A stretch of 64,000 nt of DNA from Ancylobacter novellus (GCA_003241485.1 QFQD01000004.1:55089-119088); one strand, 5' to 3'. Shown: positions 1 to 9,584, counted from the first letter of the stretch. Numbers and translations: made by a program. Notes: a model not told the origin generated them from the letters alone.

Positions 1-426
1 GAGGACGCGCGTATCGGCGACCGGACCGGCGAGCGGGATATCCTGCCAGCCGAAGCGTGGCACGCCCATGTCGGCGGTGATGGCCTCGCCGGCAATGCGG
101 CAGTCCAGCAGGCCGGCGGCGCTCTCGAACACCAGATGGTCGCGGCCGGTGCGGCCGGCTTCATAGAGCGCGATGCAGCGCGTGCCGTTGCCGCAGGCGC
201 CCGATTCCGAGCCGTCCGAATTGATGATGCGTACGAAGGCGCTCGTGCCCTCGGTCTTGGGCGGATAGAGCGCCATGATCTGGTCGAAAGGCAGCACCTC
301 CGGCCGGGCGAGGGCGCGCGCTTCCTCGGGCGGCACGGCGAGCGGCGCGTCGCGCAGGTCCAGCACGACAATCTCGTTGCCGAGGCCGTTCATCTTGACG
401 AAGGGACGATTTTCCAGCGCTGCCAT
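1..426 (-). CDS. dapF: Diaminopimelate epimerase, C-terminus cut by window edge
   Basis: DapF converts LL- to meso-diaminopimelate, the last epimerisation before lysine and the peptidoglycan cross-linking residue. The first 142 residues are present. They begin MAALENRPFVKMNGLGNE, with the family N-terminal KMNGLGN signature, and carry ACGNGTRC at residues 77-84, whose Cys78 should be the first catalytic thiol/thiolate. The second catalytic Cys lies beyond the left edge. The reading frame is open to base 1, so the gene is truncated by the window and shows no sign of being broken. The start is the ATG at 426. Identification is firm from the two motifs. Confidence 0.93.
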   Translation of the reverse strand, partial: MAALENRPFVKMNGLGNEIVVLDLRDAPLAVPPEEARALARPEVLPFDQIMALYPPKTEGTSAFVRIINSDGSESGACGNGTRCIALYEAGRTGRDHLVFESAAGLLDCRIAGEAITADMGVPRFGWQDIPLAGPVADTRVL

Positions 427-636
427 GGCGAGACCGGGGGTAGGGTTGCTGCCCCTATATGGCGAAGCAGGGCGCAAATGACCAGCGCCAAAGGAACGCG
501 GCCGCGCGCGCCTGCCGAAACCGTTGCCGTCCGGGCACGATTGCGCGAGAGCACGCGCATCGGTGCCCTGCGCCGTCGCGGGCGCGCCCCGGCGATGCTA
601 AGAGTGGGAGGCGTCCGCGCTGTACCCGGTGAGCCC

Positions 637-1425
637 ATGCGTTTCCAGATTCCCCCTGCCCACGACGTGCTGCGACGCCTCGTTCTGCTGCTTGCCCTGA
701 CAGGCACGCTGGCGGCGGCGCCACGCGCCTTCGCGCAGGACGCCGCCCCGCCCTCCGCCCCGCCGGCAGCGACCCCCTCCGACCCGGCCGCGCCGGCGCC
801 GTCTCCACCCCTGGACGCGGACAAGCCGCTCGACGACGACGGCATGGTCGCCCCGCCCGTGATCGATCCCAAGGGCGTCGATACGCAGGCCGTCGCGCCG
901 GAAGACGACCCGATGAAGCGGCCGGACGGCTTTGGCGATCCCGCGCAGATGAAGCCGGTGCCGGTGCTGATGAAGGCGGGCAAGGCCAATTGGGACGATG
1001 CCTTCACCACCATCGTCGCCACGCTGAAGGAGGTCGATGCCGAAATGGCGCGGCTGAAGCTGAAGCCGGCCGGGGCTTCCTTTGTCATCTACACCTCGAC
1101 CGACGATTACGGTTTCACTTTCGAGGCGGCGGTGCCGTTCGAGGGCGCGACGGTGGAGAAGCCGCACAATGACGTGCAGTTTTCCGCCTCGCCCGCCGGC
1201 AAGGCGCTGCGCTTCACCCATCGCGGCCCCTATGATGCGATGGACCCGACCTATGAGCAGATCGCCAACCTGCTTGATGCCAAGGATCTGGAAGCGGAGG
1301 ACCTCTATGTCGAGGAGTACCGCTCCGACCCACGCACCACGCCGCAGGACAATCTGGTGATCGACATCTGGGTGCCGCTGAAGCCGGGCAGCCCGCCCGC
1401 TGTCCCGTCCGCGCCGGCGCCCTAG
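637..1425 (+). CDS. Exported protein with GyrI-like (effector-binding) domain
   Basis: 262 residues from the ATG at 637. An in-frame ATG at 136 would run back through dapF and is not credible. Residues 1-34 form a signal peptide (basic start, LLLALTGTLAAAP core, cleavage near AFAQ-DA). A Pro/Ala/Asp-rich linker follows to about residue 95. The C-terminal ~150 residues resemble the GyrI-like/AraC effector-binding small-molecule fold, with TSTDDYGFTFEAAVPF and a HRGPYDAMDPTYEQI segment matching the usual H-x-GPY-x(n)-Y motif. These domains are normally cytoplasmic sensors or gyrase inhibitors; here it would act in the periplasm, ligand unknown. It lies between divergent dapF and co-directional rlmN. 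Confidence 0.8.
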   Translation: MRFQIPPAHDVLRRLVLLLALTGTLAAAPRAFAQDAAPPSAPPAATPSDPAAPAPSPPLDADKPLDDDGMVAPPVIDPKGVDTQAVAPEDDPMKRPDGFGDPAQMKPVPVLMKAGKANWDDAFTTIVATLKEVDAEMARLKLKPAGASFVIYTSTDDYGFTFEAAVPFEGATVEKPHNDVQFSASPAGKALRFTHRGPYDAMDPTYEQIANLLDAKDLEAEDLYVEEYRSDPRTTPQDNLVIDIWVPLKPGSPPAVPSAPAP

Positions 1426-1512
1426 GCGACGCCTTCGTGAATGCCGGCCCTATTCGCCATGCCGGCCGGCCTGTGCTATGAGGCGCGCAAACACACACTC
1501 TTCGATAAAGCG

Positions 1513-2760
1513 ATGAACCTCATAGATACCACAGCGGCGCCCGCCGCCGGGGCGCAAGTCTCCGTCGTGACCGAGCCCTCCGCCGACACGCGCGGCGGCG
1601 CCAAGCGTTCGCTCGCAGGGCTCGACCGTGCCGGCCTTGCCGCCGCGCTGGCCGAGATTGGCGTGAGCGAGCGCGAGCAGCGCATGCGCGTCGCCCAGCT
1701 CTGGCACTGGATCTATCTGCGCGGCGTCACCTCTTTCGACGACATGACCAATGTCGGCAAGGGTCTGCGCGCCAAGCTGGAGGAAGCCTTCACGCTGGCG
1801 CGGCCGGAGGTCGTGGTCGAGCAGGTTTCCAATGACGGCACGCGCAAATGGCTGCTGCGCCTGCCGCCCGACATTGCCGGCGACAAGCCGCACGATGTCG
1901 AGATGGTCTATATCCCCGAGAGCGACCGCGGCACGCTGTGCGTCTCCTCGCAGGTCGGCTGCACGCTGAACTGCTCGTTCTGCCACACCGGCACCCAGCG
2001 GCTGGTGCGCAACCTCACGGCGGCCGAGATCGTCGCACAGGTGATGGTGGCGCGCGATCGCCTCGGCGACTATCCCGGCATGGAGCGCGCCGTCGGGCCC
2101 GGCCTGCCGACCGAGGGCGACCGTCTCGTCACCAACATCGTCTTCATGGGCATGGGCGAGCCGCTCTATGCCTATGATTCCGTAGCCAAATCCATCGAGG
2201 TGCTGGCGGACGGCGAGGGCCTCGGCATCGGCAAGCGGCGTATCACCGTTTCCACCTCGGGCGTGGTGCCGGAGATCGAGAAGCTGGGCCGCGATGTCGG
2301 CCCCATGCTCGCCATCTCGCTGCACGCGGTGCGGGATGAGTTGCGCGACGTATTGGTGCCGATCAACAAGAAGTACCCGCTGAAAGAGCTGCTCGACGCC
2401 TGCCGCAATTACCCGGCGGCCTCGAACGCCAAGCGCATCACTTTTGAGTACGTCATGCTCAAGGGTGTGAATGACAGCCCGGCCGACGCCAAGGCGCTGG
2501 TGAAGCTGCTGGCCGGCATCCCGGCCAAGATCAACCTCATTCCCTTCAACCCCTGGCCGGGCACCAAGTATGAGTGCTCGGACTGGGACACCATCGAGCA
2601 GTTCTCCGACATCGTGTTCCGTGCCGGCTATTCCAGCCCGGTGCGCACGCCGCGCGGGCGCGACATTCTCGCCGCCTGCGGCCAGCTCAAGAGCGAGACC
2701 GAGAAGCTCTCCGCCCGCGAGCGCCTCGCCTTGCGGGCCATGGCGGCGGCGGCCGAATAG
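1513..2760 (+). CDS. rlmN: Dual-specificity 23S rRNA A2503 / tRNA A37 C2-methyltransferase RlmN
   Basis: Radical-SAM enzyme that methylates C2 of adenine 2503 in 23S rRNA and of A37 in some tRNAs. The CxxxCxxC iron-sulfur motif is CTLNCSFC (Cys150, 154, 157), followed by HTGTQRL. The second catalytic cysteine is Cys389 in RDILAACGQL. FMGMGEPL and the ISLHA motif are intact. I chose the ATG at 1513 (MNLIDTT, 415 aa); an in-frame ATG at 1441 would add 24 residues with no homologous look. The downstream VOC gene starts 10 bases after the stop, so the two are probably cotranscribed. Confidence 0.95.
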   Translation: MNLIDTTAAPAAGAQVSVVTEPSADTRGGAKRSLAGLDRAGLAAALAEIGVSEREQRMRVAQLWHWIYLRGVTSFDDMTNVGKGLRAKLEEAFTLARPEVVVEQVSNDGTRKWLLRLPPDIAGDKPHDVEMVYIPESDRGTLCVSSQVGCTLNCSFCHTGTQRLVRNLTAAEIVAQVMVARDRLGDYPGMERAVGPGLPTEGDRLVTNIVFMGMGEPLYAYDSVAKSIEVLADGEGLGIGKRRITVSTSGVVPEIEKLGRDVGPMLAISLHAVRDELRDVLVPINKKYPLKELLDACRNYPAASNAKRITFEYVMLKGVNDSPADAKALVKLLAGIPAKINLIPFNPWPGTKYECSDWDTIEQFSDIVFRAGYSSPVRTPRGRDILAACGQLKSETEKLSARERLALRAMAAAAE

Positions 2761-2770
2761 GAGAGGGCCG

Positions 2771-3169
2771 ATGCTCGACCATGTCGGTTTCCCCGTCGCC
2801 GATTTCGCCCGCTCCCGTGCCTTCTATGCGACGACACTGGCACCACTGGGCATTTCCGTGGTGATGGAAGTCTCCCCCGACCAGACCGGCGGGGCGGCCC
2901 ATGCGGGCTTTGGCGAAGGCGGCAAGCCGTATTTCTGGATAGGTTCCGGCGGCGCGCTGACCGGCCGGGAGGGCGCGCGGCTGCATGTGTGCTTTACCGC
3001 GCCGGACCGGGCGGGTGTCGATGCCTTTTACGCCGCGGCGATGGCTGCCGGCGCGCGCGACAATGGCGCGCCGGGGCTGCGCCCGCATTATCACCCCAAT
3101 TACTACGGCGCCTTTGTGCTCGACCCCGACGGGCACAATATCGAAGCCGTCTGCCACGCCCCGGCCTGA
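2771..3169 (+). CDS. VOC (glyoxalase/dioxygenase superfamily) protein
   Basis: 132 residues, a single VOC module. It starts MLDHVGFPVADFARSRAFY, the typical first beta strand with a metal-ligand-type His, and ends DPDGHNIEAV, the last strand of a VOC half. GGAGAGG lies just before the ATG at 2771. The substrate cannot be told from sequence; relatives include lyases and resistance proteins. It shares the segment GAPGLRP...YYxAFxxDPDG with the protein at 31195-31629, so the window holds two paralogues. It sits between rlmN and a small membrane protein with almost no spacing, consistent with one transcript. Confidence 0.85.
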   Translation: MLDHVGFPVADFARSRAFYATTLAPLGISVVMEVSPDQTGGAAHAGFGEGGKPYFWIGSGGALTGREGARLHVCFTAPDRAGVDAFYAAAMAAGARDNGAPGLRPHYHPNYYGAFVLDPDGHNIEAVCHAPA

Positions 3170-3172
3170 TGC

Positions 3173-3694
3173 ATGGACAATCTGCTGCGCTTTCTCATCC
3201 GGCTTCTGGTGGTGCCGCTCGGTGTCGTCGCGGGCATGATCGCGACCATGGGCGTGGTGATTTTCGGCTATTGGCGCGTGGGCGATCTTCTCGCCGGCAA
3301 TGACGAGGTGCAGGCTGCTGCGCTATTCGAGACGATGGTGGCGGCGAGCCTGCTGCTGATGGCCATCGTGCTGATGATGTGGGCCATCGCCGCGATAGGC
3401 ATCCTGTTCGCCGAAGCCTTCGCTATCCGTTCCTGGATGTTCCACACGGCCAATGGCGCCGTCTCCGCCTGGATCGCGGCGCAGCTGTTCCCGCCCTATC
3501 CCGACACGCCGGTGCCGTTCGACGATACGCTGCTCTATGTGCTGGGCGCGGGGCTCGCGGGCGGGCTGGTGTACTGGCTGGTGGCCGGCTGGAGCGCGGG
3601 CTTCTGGAAGCCGCTCGGGCGTGCGCTGCCGCCGGCCAATCCGCCGGTGGTTCCTCCCTCCGCGGAGCCGCCGGCCGCCTCGTCCGCGCCCTAG
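3173..3694 (+). CDS. Small integral membrane protein of unknown function
   Basis: 173 residues with about four hydrophobic segments (near 8-33, 50-72, 75-100 and 117-140) and a proline/alanine-rich hydrophilic tail (PPANPPVVPPSAEPPAASSAP). No catalytic or transport motif was recognised. The ATG at 3173 lies three bases after the VOC stop, so it is probably the last gene of the rlmN transcript. An independent promoter for argG follows it. Function unknown. Confidence 0.75.
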   Translation: MDNLLRFLIRLLVVPLGVVAGMIATMGVVIFGYWRVGDLLAGNDEVQAAALFETMVAASLLLMAIVLMMWAIAAIGILFAEAFAIRSWMFHTANGAVSAWIAAQLFPPYPDTPVPFDDTLLYVLGAGLAGGLVYWLVAGWSAGFWKPLGRALPPANPPVVPPSAEPPAASSAP

Positions 3695-3731
3695 GCGCAG
3701 GCCCGGCGAGGGCGTGCTTTCGATACCTATC

Positions 3732-3759
3732 TTGCGCGCGGGCGCGTCATGCCTATAGT
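3732..3759 (+). promoter_or_regulatory. Putative sigma-70 promoter of argG
   Basis: TTGCGC (3732-3737), a 16-base spacer and TATAGT (3754-3759). The expected start site is near 3766, giving a leader of about 55 bases. The leader holds a small hairpin, CCGGCGG-TTC-CCGCCGG (3772-3788). Read from sequence only. Confidence 0.45.
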
Positions 3760-3821
3760 CCGCGCCGTTTTCCGGCGGTTCCCGCCGGTCCCGATGCCTC
3801 ATTCGTGCGGAACTCTTCGAC

Positions 3822-5048
<1,227 letters not shown>

Positions 5049-5077
5049 GCGCCGCCGCGTTCTGCGTCACATTCGGG

Positions 5078-5110
5078 AAAAGGCCGGCGGGCATGGCTCG
5101 CCGGCCTTTT
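5078..5110. terminator. Bidirectional rho-independent terminator between argG and the MFS gene
   Basis: A perfect 12-bp stem, AAAAGGCCGGCG (5078-5089) with CGCCGGCCTTTT (5099-5110), and a 9-base loop. The flanking A and T runs allow it to terminate both argG (+) and the convergent transporter (-). Confidence 0.85.
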
Positions 5111-5131
5111 GCTTTTCCGGGGAGTGAGCGC

Positions 5132-6433
5132 TCAGGCCGACGTCTTGCGGAACAGGTCGAGCTCGATCTCGTCGCCGGCGGCGCCGATGATTCCGGCGGG
5201 ATCGGCGGCGATCTCAAGGTCTGTCTCGTCGATAGGCGCGGCCGCCGTGACGGCCGCCTTCGGTTTCAACAGGACGAAGGATAGCAAGGCGAGCACGGCC
5301 ATGCCCGGCAGCACCATGCCGAGCGCGGCGGTGGGGGCGTGGAACAGGCTCGCCACCGCCGTGCCGGCGAAGCCGCCGCCGATCTGCAGGCAACCCATCA
5401 GCGCCGCCGCCGAGCCGGCGATGGCCGGCGAGCCCGACAGCGCCGAGGTGGTGCCTCCCGGCATGACCAGCGCCATACCGCAGGCCCAGACGGCGACCGG
5501 CCCCATCACGGTCAGGAAGGAATAGGGCAGGAACCACGGCATCACGGCCATGGCGGCGCCCGCGCCGAGCACGATGGCCAGCCCCACGGGGATAAGGCGG
5601 TTGGCGTCCACCCATTTCATGGCCCGGCCGGCAATCACCGTGCCCAGCATGAAGGAGCCGGTCTGGCACACCATAGCGAGGCCGAACTGCGTCGGCGTGA
5701 GGCCGACGACATCGATCAGCACGAAGGGCAGGATGGCGCCGAGCGTGTAGATGCCGCCCACCGAGAAGCCGATCAGCAGGCTCGCCCGCATGAAGCCGGC
5801 ATTGCCCAGCAGTGCACCGTAATTGCGCAGGATCCGGCCGGGCCGCGCCTGCGCCGGATCGGGCGCCGGGTTGGTCTCGGGCACGGCGAGCAGGATGAGG
5901 CCGAGCGCCGCCACGCCGTACAGTACCATGACGTAGAAGATCGGCTGCCAGCCGAAGGCACTGAGGATCGCCCCGCCAATAGTGGGGGCGATGGCCGGGC
6001 CGATACCCAGCATGGTGCCGATGAGATTGAGGATACGGGCCGAGGTCTGGCCGGTGAACTGGTCGCGCACGATGGCACGCGATATCGCCGGCCCGGCGGC
6101 GACGCCGATGCCCTGCAGTGCGCGCCCGAGGATGAGCCAGTGTACATCCGGCGCACTGGCGGCGATGAGGCTGCCCGCGACATAAAGCAGGAAGAAGCCG
6201 ATGGCGGCGGGTCGCCGGCCATAGGCATCGGAGAGCGGTCCGCAGATGAGCTGCGCCACGGCGAAGCCGCCGAAATAGACGCTCAGCGTCAGCTTCATCG
6301 TCGAGGCGCTCGTGCCGAAGGCCGCGACCAGTTCCGGCATGGCGGGCGTGTAGAGCGACATGCTGATGGGGCCGAGCACGATGAGCAGCGCGCCGATCAC
6401 CGCGGTGCGCATTTCGGTCATGACGGGCTTCAT
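5132..6433 (-). CDS. MFS drug-efflux transporter, Bcr/CflA type
   Basis: 433 residues with 12 predicted membrane segments. It carries the MFS loop 2-3 signature GPLSDAYGRRP and the Bcr/CflA opening (MSLYTPAMPELVAAFGTS), so a proton-coupled exporter of small drugs is likely; substrate unknown. The ATG at 6433 overlaps the stop of the upstream marR gene (ATGA), which indicates translational coupling and settles the start over an in-frame ATG at 6460. With the MarR regulator it forms a classic repressor-pump operon. Confidence 0.88.
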   Translation of the reverse strand: MKPVMTEMRTAVIGALLIVLGPISMSLYTPAMPELVAAFGTSASTMKLTLSVYFGGFAVAQLICGPLSDAYGRRPAAIGFFLLYVAGSLIAASAPDVHWLILGRALQGIGVAAGPAISRAIVRDQFTGQTSARILNLIGTMLGIGPAIAPTIGGAILSAFGWQPIFYVMVLYGVAALGLILLAVPETNPAPDPAQARPGRILRNYGALLGNAGFMRASLLIGFSVGGIYTLGAILPFVLIDVVGLTPTQFGLAMVCQTGSFMLGTVIAGRAMKWVDANRLIPVGLAIVLGAGAAMAVMPWFLPYSFLTVMGPVAVWACGMALVMPGGTTSALSGSPAIAGSAAALMGCLQIGGGFAGTAVASLFHAPTAALGMVLPGMAVLALLSFVLLKPKAAVTAAAPIDETDLEIAADPAGIIGAAGDEIELDLFRKTSA

Positions 6434-6885
6434 GGCTCGCTGCTCCGGCTCGGCGCGCACAGATTGGCGCGAACCTGTTCGAGCACCGTCCGCAGCGTGT
6501 CCCGCTGCTCGGGGGCGAGGCCGGCAAGCGCCTCTTCGCGGGCAGTGACCGCCGCGGCCATGACTTTCTCCAGCAGCGGCGCCGCTGTCGCGGTCAGCCG
6601 GACGATCTTGGCGCGCCGGTCGGTGGCGTCGGGGTCGCGCGCGATCAGCTGCTGGCTCTCCAGCCGGTCGAGATAGCCCACCATGGTCATCGGTTCGATG
6701 TTCATGCGTTCGGCCAGAACGCCCTGCCGCAGACCCGGATTGATGCTGACATGGGCGAGGGTGCGGGCTTCGCCGGCGGTGAGGCCAAGGCCTGCCTGCT
6801 CGAAAGCGTGGTCGAGGCGCGCGCGGTAGAGCCGGGCGGCGTCGACGAGAAGAAATCCGAGGGGAACGTCTGTCATGATACGCAT
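6430..6885 (-). CDS. MarR-family transcriptional regulator
   Basis: 151 residues, winged helix-turn-helix. The recognition region runs through NPGLRQGVLAERMNIEPMTMVGYLDRLES, followed by the basic wing RDPDATDRRAKIVRLT, which is the MarR signature. It most likely represses its own operon with the coupled MFS pump and is released by pump substrates. The start is either the ATG at 6885 or the one at 6876. A TATAAT hexamer only 6 bases upstream of 6885 would put the transcript start at about the first ATG, so the mRNA could be leaderless or use 6876. Confidence 0.88.
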   Translation of the reverse strand: MRIMTDVPLGFLLVDAARLYRARLDHAFEQAGLGLTAGEARTLAHVSINPGLRQGVLAERMNIEPMTMVGYLDRLESQQLIARDPDATDRRAKIVRLTATAAPLLEKVMAAAVTAREEALAGLAPEQRDTLRTVLEQVRANLCAPSRSSEP

Positions 6886-6907
6886 GACATATTATAAGGT
6901 AGGCTTA
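6871..6907 (-). promoter_or_regulatory. Putative MarR-operon operator and -10 region
   Basis: Two inverted repeats flank a TATAAT hexamer (minus strand, 6896-6891). One is TGTCATG-N5-CATGACA (6871-6889), over the start codon. The other is TAAG-N5-CTTA (6895-6907), just upstream of the -10. This is where an autoregulating MarR protein would be expected to bind. No good -35 is visible at normal spacing. Confidence 0.45.
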
Positions 6908-7041
6908 CTATCAAGTCGGATGGATGTCTGTTTCCGGTCCTCCAGAGCGCTCCCAGGCGAGGCGCTGGGCAGCGTTTCCCCGCGGTCAAATCCCGGAGCG
7001 GCCTTTCGGCCGTCCGGGATGACCGAGCAGGTGCCGGATGG

Positions 7042-7542
7042 TCAGTCCAGCGGGACCTTGCGGTTCTCGCCGAGGTCGGTGGGCGAGCCGGTGAGCCGGG
7101 CCGCCATCATCTTCAGCACGACGCCGATGGAGGTCGACGGGCCGTCCCAATATTCGGCGTGGTCGGGCATGAAGCGCACGACGCAGATGTTGGGGTCGGT
7201 CTTGCCTTGCGGCCAGAACGCCTTGTTCATGTCGCTCCAGAGCTCGTCGATCTTGGCGCGGTCATTGGAAACCTCGGCTTCGCCCGAGACCGAGAGATAG
7301 TCGTTCCGGCCCGGATGAGCGAAGGTGAGCGCGGCCTGCGGATGATGCTGCAGTTCGTCATCCTTATGGCCCCGACGGTCGGAGAGGAACCAGACGCAGC
7401 CTTCCTCGCGGGAGGGGTGGGCGTCCATCGGGCGCGCGCGCAGCGTCTCGCCTTCGCGCGTCACCAGCATGCAGATGCGGATGTCGTCCATCATCGACCA
7501 CACCTTGTCGATGGCCTGCTGCGTCGTCGTCTCGTCACTCAT
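7042..7542 (-). CDS. Pyridoxamine 5'-phosphate oxidase-family (general stress 26-like) protein
   Basis: 166 residues, a split-barrel flavin-binding fold of the general stress protein 26 group. The recognisable parts are the first strands (ICMLVTREGETLRARPM), CVWFLSDRRGHKDDEL, and YLSVSGEAEV with a C-terminal EYWDGPS. Members bind FMN or F420; the physiological substrate is unknown. The ATG at 7542 is preceded by a strong AAGGAGGA site, which rejects longer in-frame starts. It is monocistronic and divergent from the protease gene. Confidence 0.83.
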   Translation of the reverse strand: MSDETTTQQAIDKVWSMMDDIRICMLVTREGETLRARPMDAHPSREEGCVWFLSDRRGHKDDELQHHPQAALTFAHPGRNDYLSVSGEAEVSNDRAKIDELWSDMNKAFWPQGKTDPNICVVRFMPDHAEYWDGPSTSIGVVLKMMAARLTGSPTDLGENRKVPLD

Positions 7543-7692
7543 GGGATCCTCCTTGTACTGGAGGGGAAACCCGGCCCATGGCAGCCCGGTTCCGACATTG
7601 CCGGCGAAGGTGGGGGAAAAAGGCTGCCGCCGTCGCGCTGGCGAAGCTATGCTGGCCTGCCGGGTCTGCCGGCCCGCGCGAAGGAGTTCCGC

Positions 7693-8808
7693 ATGCCCTG
7701 GTCGCTTACCGTCGGCTATGTCTATGGCACGGCCGTGCGTATCCACGTCACCTTCCTGCTGTTCCTCATCTGGATCTGGGCGGCGTATTACCAGCGGGGC
7801 GGGGCCGGCGCGGCGTGGGAAGGCGTGGCCTTCGTGGCGTTGCTGTTCCTGTGCGTGCTGCTGCACGAGTTCGGTCACATCTTCGCGGCGCGGCGCTATG
7901 GCGTGAAGACCCCGGAGGTGACGCTCTGGCCGTTCGGCGGCATCGCCCGGCTGGAGCGGATTCCCGAAAAGCCGTCGGAGGAACTCGTCGTGGCCCTTGC
8001 CGGCCCGGCGGTGAATGTCGTCATCGCCGGCGTGCTGCTGCTGTTCCTCGGCGGCAATATCGGCATGGAGCACATTGAGGGCATCGAGAACCCGCAGGTG
8101 AGCCTTCTCGCCAAGCTCGCCGCCGCCAACATCTTCCTCGTGGTGTTCAACCTGATCCCGGCCTTCCCGATGGATGGCGGACGGGTGCTGCGCGCGCTTC
8201 TGGCGATGAAGCTGGGGCATGCGCAGGCGACGCAGACGGCCGCCTCAATCGGGCAGGCGCTGGCCATAGGCCTCGGCCTTCTCGGCATTTTCGGCAACCC
8301 GATGCTGATCATCATCGCCGTCTTCGTCTTCCTGGCGGCCTCGGGCGAGGCCGGCCAGTCGCAGATGAAGCAGGCGGCGCAGGGCCTGCTGGTACAGGAC
8401 GCGATGATAACCCGCTTCGAGGTGCTGGGTCCGCAGGCCAGCGTCGGTGACGCGGCCGAGGCGCTGATCCGCACCACTCAGAAGGAATTCCCCGTCGTCG
8501 ACGGGGCGGGCCATCTGCGCGGCGTGCTGACGCGCGATGCCATGATCCACGCGCTTCAGGCGAAGGGGCCCGCCTCCTCGGTCATCGAGGCGATGCAGGG
8601 CGATGTGCCTACGGTGGGCACGCGCGCTCCGCTCGACCGTGCGCTTCGCCTGCTCACCGAGCGCGGCGCGCCGGTGGTCGGCGTGCTCGATAGTGCCGGC
8701 AAGCTGGTCGGCCTCCTCTCGCCGGAGAATGTGGGCGAGATGATGCTGCTGCGCGCGGCGCAACCCGAAGCGCGCTTCGGGCCCTGGGCGCGCAAACCCG
8801 TCGCGTGA
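7693..8808 (+). CDS. Site-2 (M50) metalloprotease with two CBS domains
   Basis: 371 residues. Membrane-embedded zinc protease: HEFGH at 58-62 supplies two His ligands and the catalytic Glu, and NLIPAFPMDGGR supplies the third ligand, Asp161. About four to six hydrophobic segments fill residues 15-225. Two CBS domains (about 235-350) follow; in this subfamily they bind adenine nucleotides and probably gate activity. Members cleave membrane-bound regulators, but no anti-sigma factor or other obvious target is encoded nearby. AAGGAG precedes the ATG at 7693. It is not the RseP/RasP type, as it lacks PDZ domains. Confidence 0.9.
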   Translation: MPWSLTVGYVYGTAVRIHVTFLLFLIWIWAAYYQRGGAGAAWEGVAFVALLFLCVLLHEFGHIFAARRYGVKTPEVTLWPFGGIARLERIPEKPSEELVVALAGPAVNVVIAGVLLLFLGGNIGMEHIEGIENPQVSLLAKLAAANIFLVVFNLIPAFPMDGGRVLRALLAMKLGHAQATQTAASIGQALAIGLGLLGIFGNPMLIIIAVFVFLAASGEAGQSQMKQAAQGLLVQDAMITRFEVLGPQASVGDAAEALIRTTQKEFPVVDGAGHLRGVLTRDAMIHALQAKGPASSVIEAMQGDVPTVGTRAPLDRALRLLTERGAPVVGVLDSAGKLVGLLSPENVGEMMLLRAAQPEARFGPWARKPVA

Positions 8809-8814
8809 CGCGGT

Positions 8815-9063
8815 TCAGCTGCCGGTGATTCGCGTAAAGGAAGGCGGGTCGCTCGCCGGGAAGCTGTCCTCCAGCGCCTCGTCGATCTCGGCCTCGCTCG
8901 GCGGTGCCTTCTCCGATCCCTCGTCCGAAGGGGGCACCTCATTGCCGGTCGTGCCGCTGAAGGCAGGCGGATCGCTTGCCGGGAAGCTCTCCTCAATGCT
9001 CTCGTCGATCTCGCGTTCGGTGTAGGTGGCCGGGTCGCCCGGCTTGCCGCTCTGCTGCGTCAT
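8815..9063 (-). CDS. Small acidic protein with duplicated ESFPASDPPAF motif
   Basis: 82 residues, acidic, no Cys, no membrane segment, likely disordered. Two copies of a ~25-residue unit are spaced 41 residues apart: EIDESIEESFPASDPPAF (18-35) and EIDEALEDSFPASDPPSF (59-76), each followed by a T-G. The repeat is also visible at DNA level. Short proteins with a SFPASDPP-type motif are widespread in proteobacteria, as far as I know without assigned function. The ATG at 9063 is followed at once by this composition, and the coding strand is clear. It converges with the protease gene, with six bases between the stops. Confidence 0.75.
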   Translation of the reverse strand: MTQQSGKPGDPATYTEREIDESIEESFPASDPPAFSGTTGNEVPPSDEGSEKAPPSEAEIDEALEDSFPASDPPSFTRITGS

Positions 9064-9261
9064 CGGTTCAATTCCTTCTGCTTCCTGATTGAACTGGGTC
9101 GCGTGCGCGCCTGTTCAAGTCCCGCGCCGCCTGTGCGCGGCATTTCCGCAGTAGCGGAACCTTCGGTGCGGCGGGGCGTTGAACTGCGCGGCCGCGTCAG
9201 CGTGCGGGGGTGCGCGCGAGAGGCGGCGGCACTCGTTGCCACAGGAGGAGGATCAAGCCTC

Positions 9262-9495
9262 ATGACGCCTGATCATCAACCCGTCCGGCTGCAGTACTGG
9301 CCGGCATCGCACGCGGTCGACGCACCCGGCGTCTGGCCCGACAGCTACGAATTCGACAGCGTCGAGGATGCCGTCGCCTTCGCCATGACCCAGTCCCCCG
9401 CCAATCGAGAGGTCGCCTGGCTGCGTACGCAGGACGGTTCGGTTCTCAAATGGCCGCAGATTCTGCGGCTGTGGGAGATGCGGCAGGACCACTGA
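9262..9495 (+). CDS. Small hypothetical protein
   Basis: 77 residues from the ATG at 9262 (MTPDHQPVRLQYWPAS). AGGAGGAGG lies 10 bases upstream, so this start is preferred over an in-frame ATG at 9103. Soluble, rich in Trp, with EDAVAFAM and WPQILRLWEMRQ as likely helices. No family recognised. The ribosome binding site and codon use support a real gene. A promoter for typA follows. Confidence 0.6.
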   Translation: MTPDHQPVRLQYWPASHAVDAPGVWPDSYEFDSVEDAVAFAMTQSPANREVAWLRTQDGSVLKWPQILRLWEMRQDH

Positions 9496-9539
9496 TCGGG
9501 TCTGACAGAGCGGAAGAATCGCGAAAAGCCGCGCTGTCA

Positions 9540-9567
9540 TTGCCAATGCGGGCTTTCTCAGTATAGT
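9540..9567 (+). promoter_or_regulatory. Putative sigma-70 promoter of typA
   Basis: TTGCCA (9540-9545), a 16-base spacer and TATAGT (9562-9567). The expected start is near 9574, so the terminator-like hairpin at 9585-9615 would fall inside the typA leader. Confidence 0.45.
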
Positions 9568-9584
9568 GCGCCGCAAAATTCAAC

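Noticed and set aside
1441..1512. Longer RlmN N-terminus
   Set aside because: The added residues look like intergenic translation and the ATG at 1513 gives normal family length.
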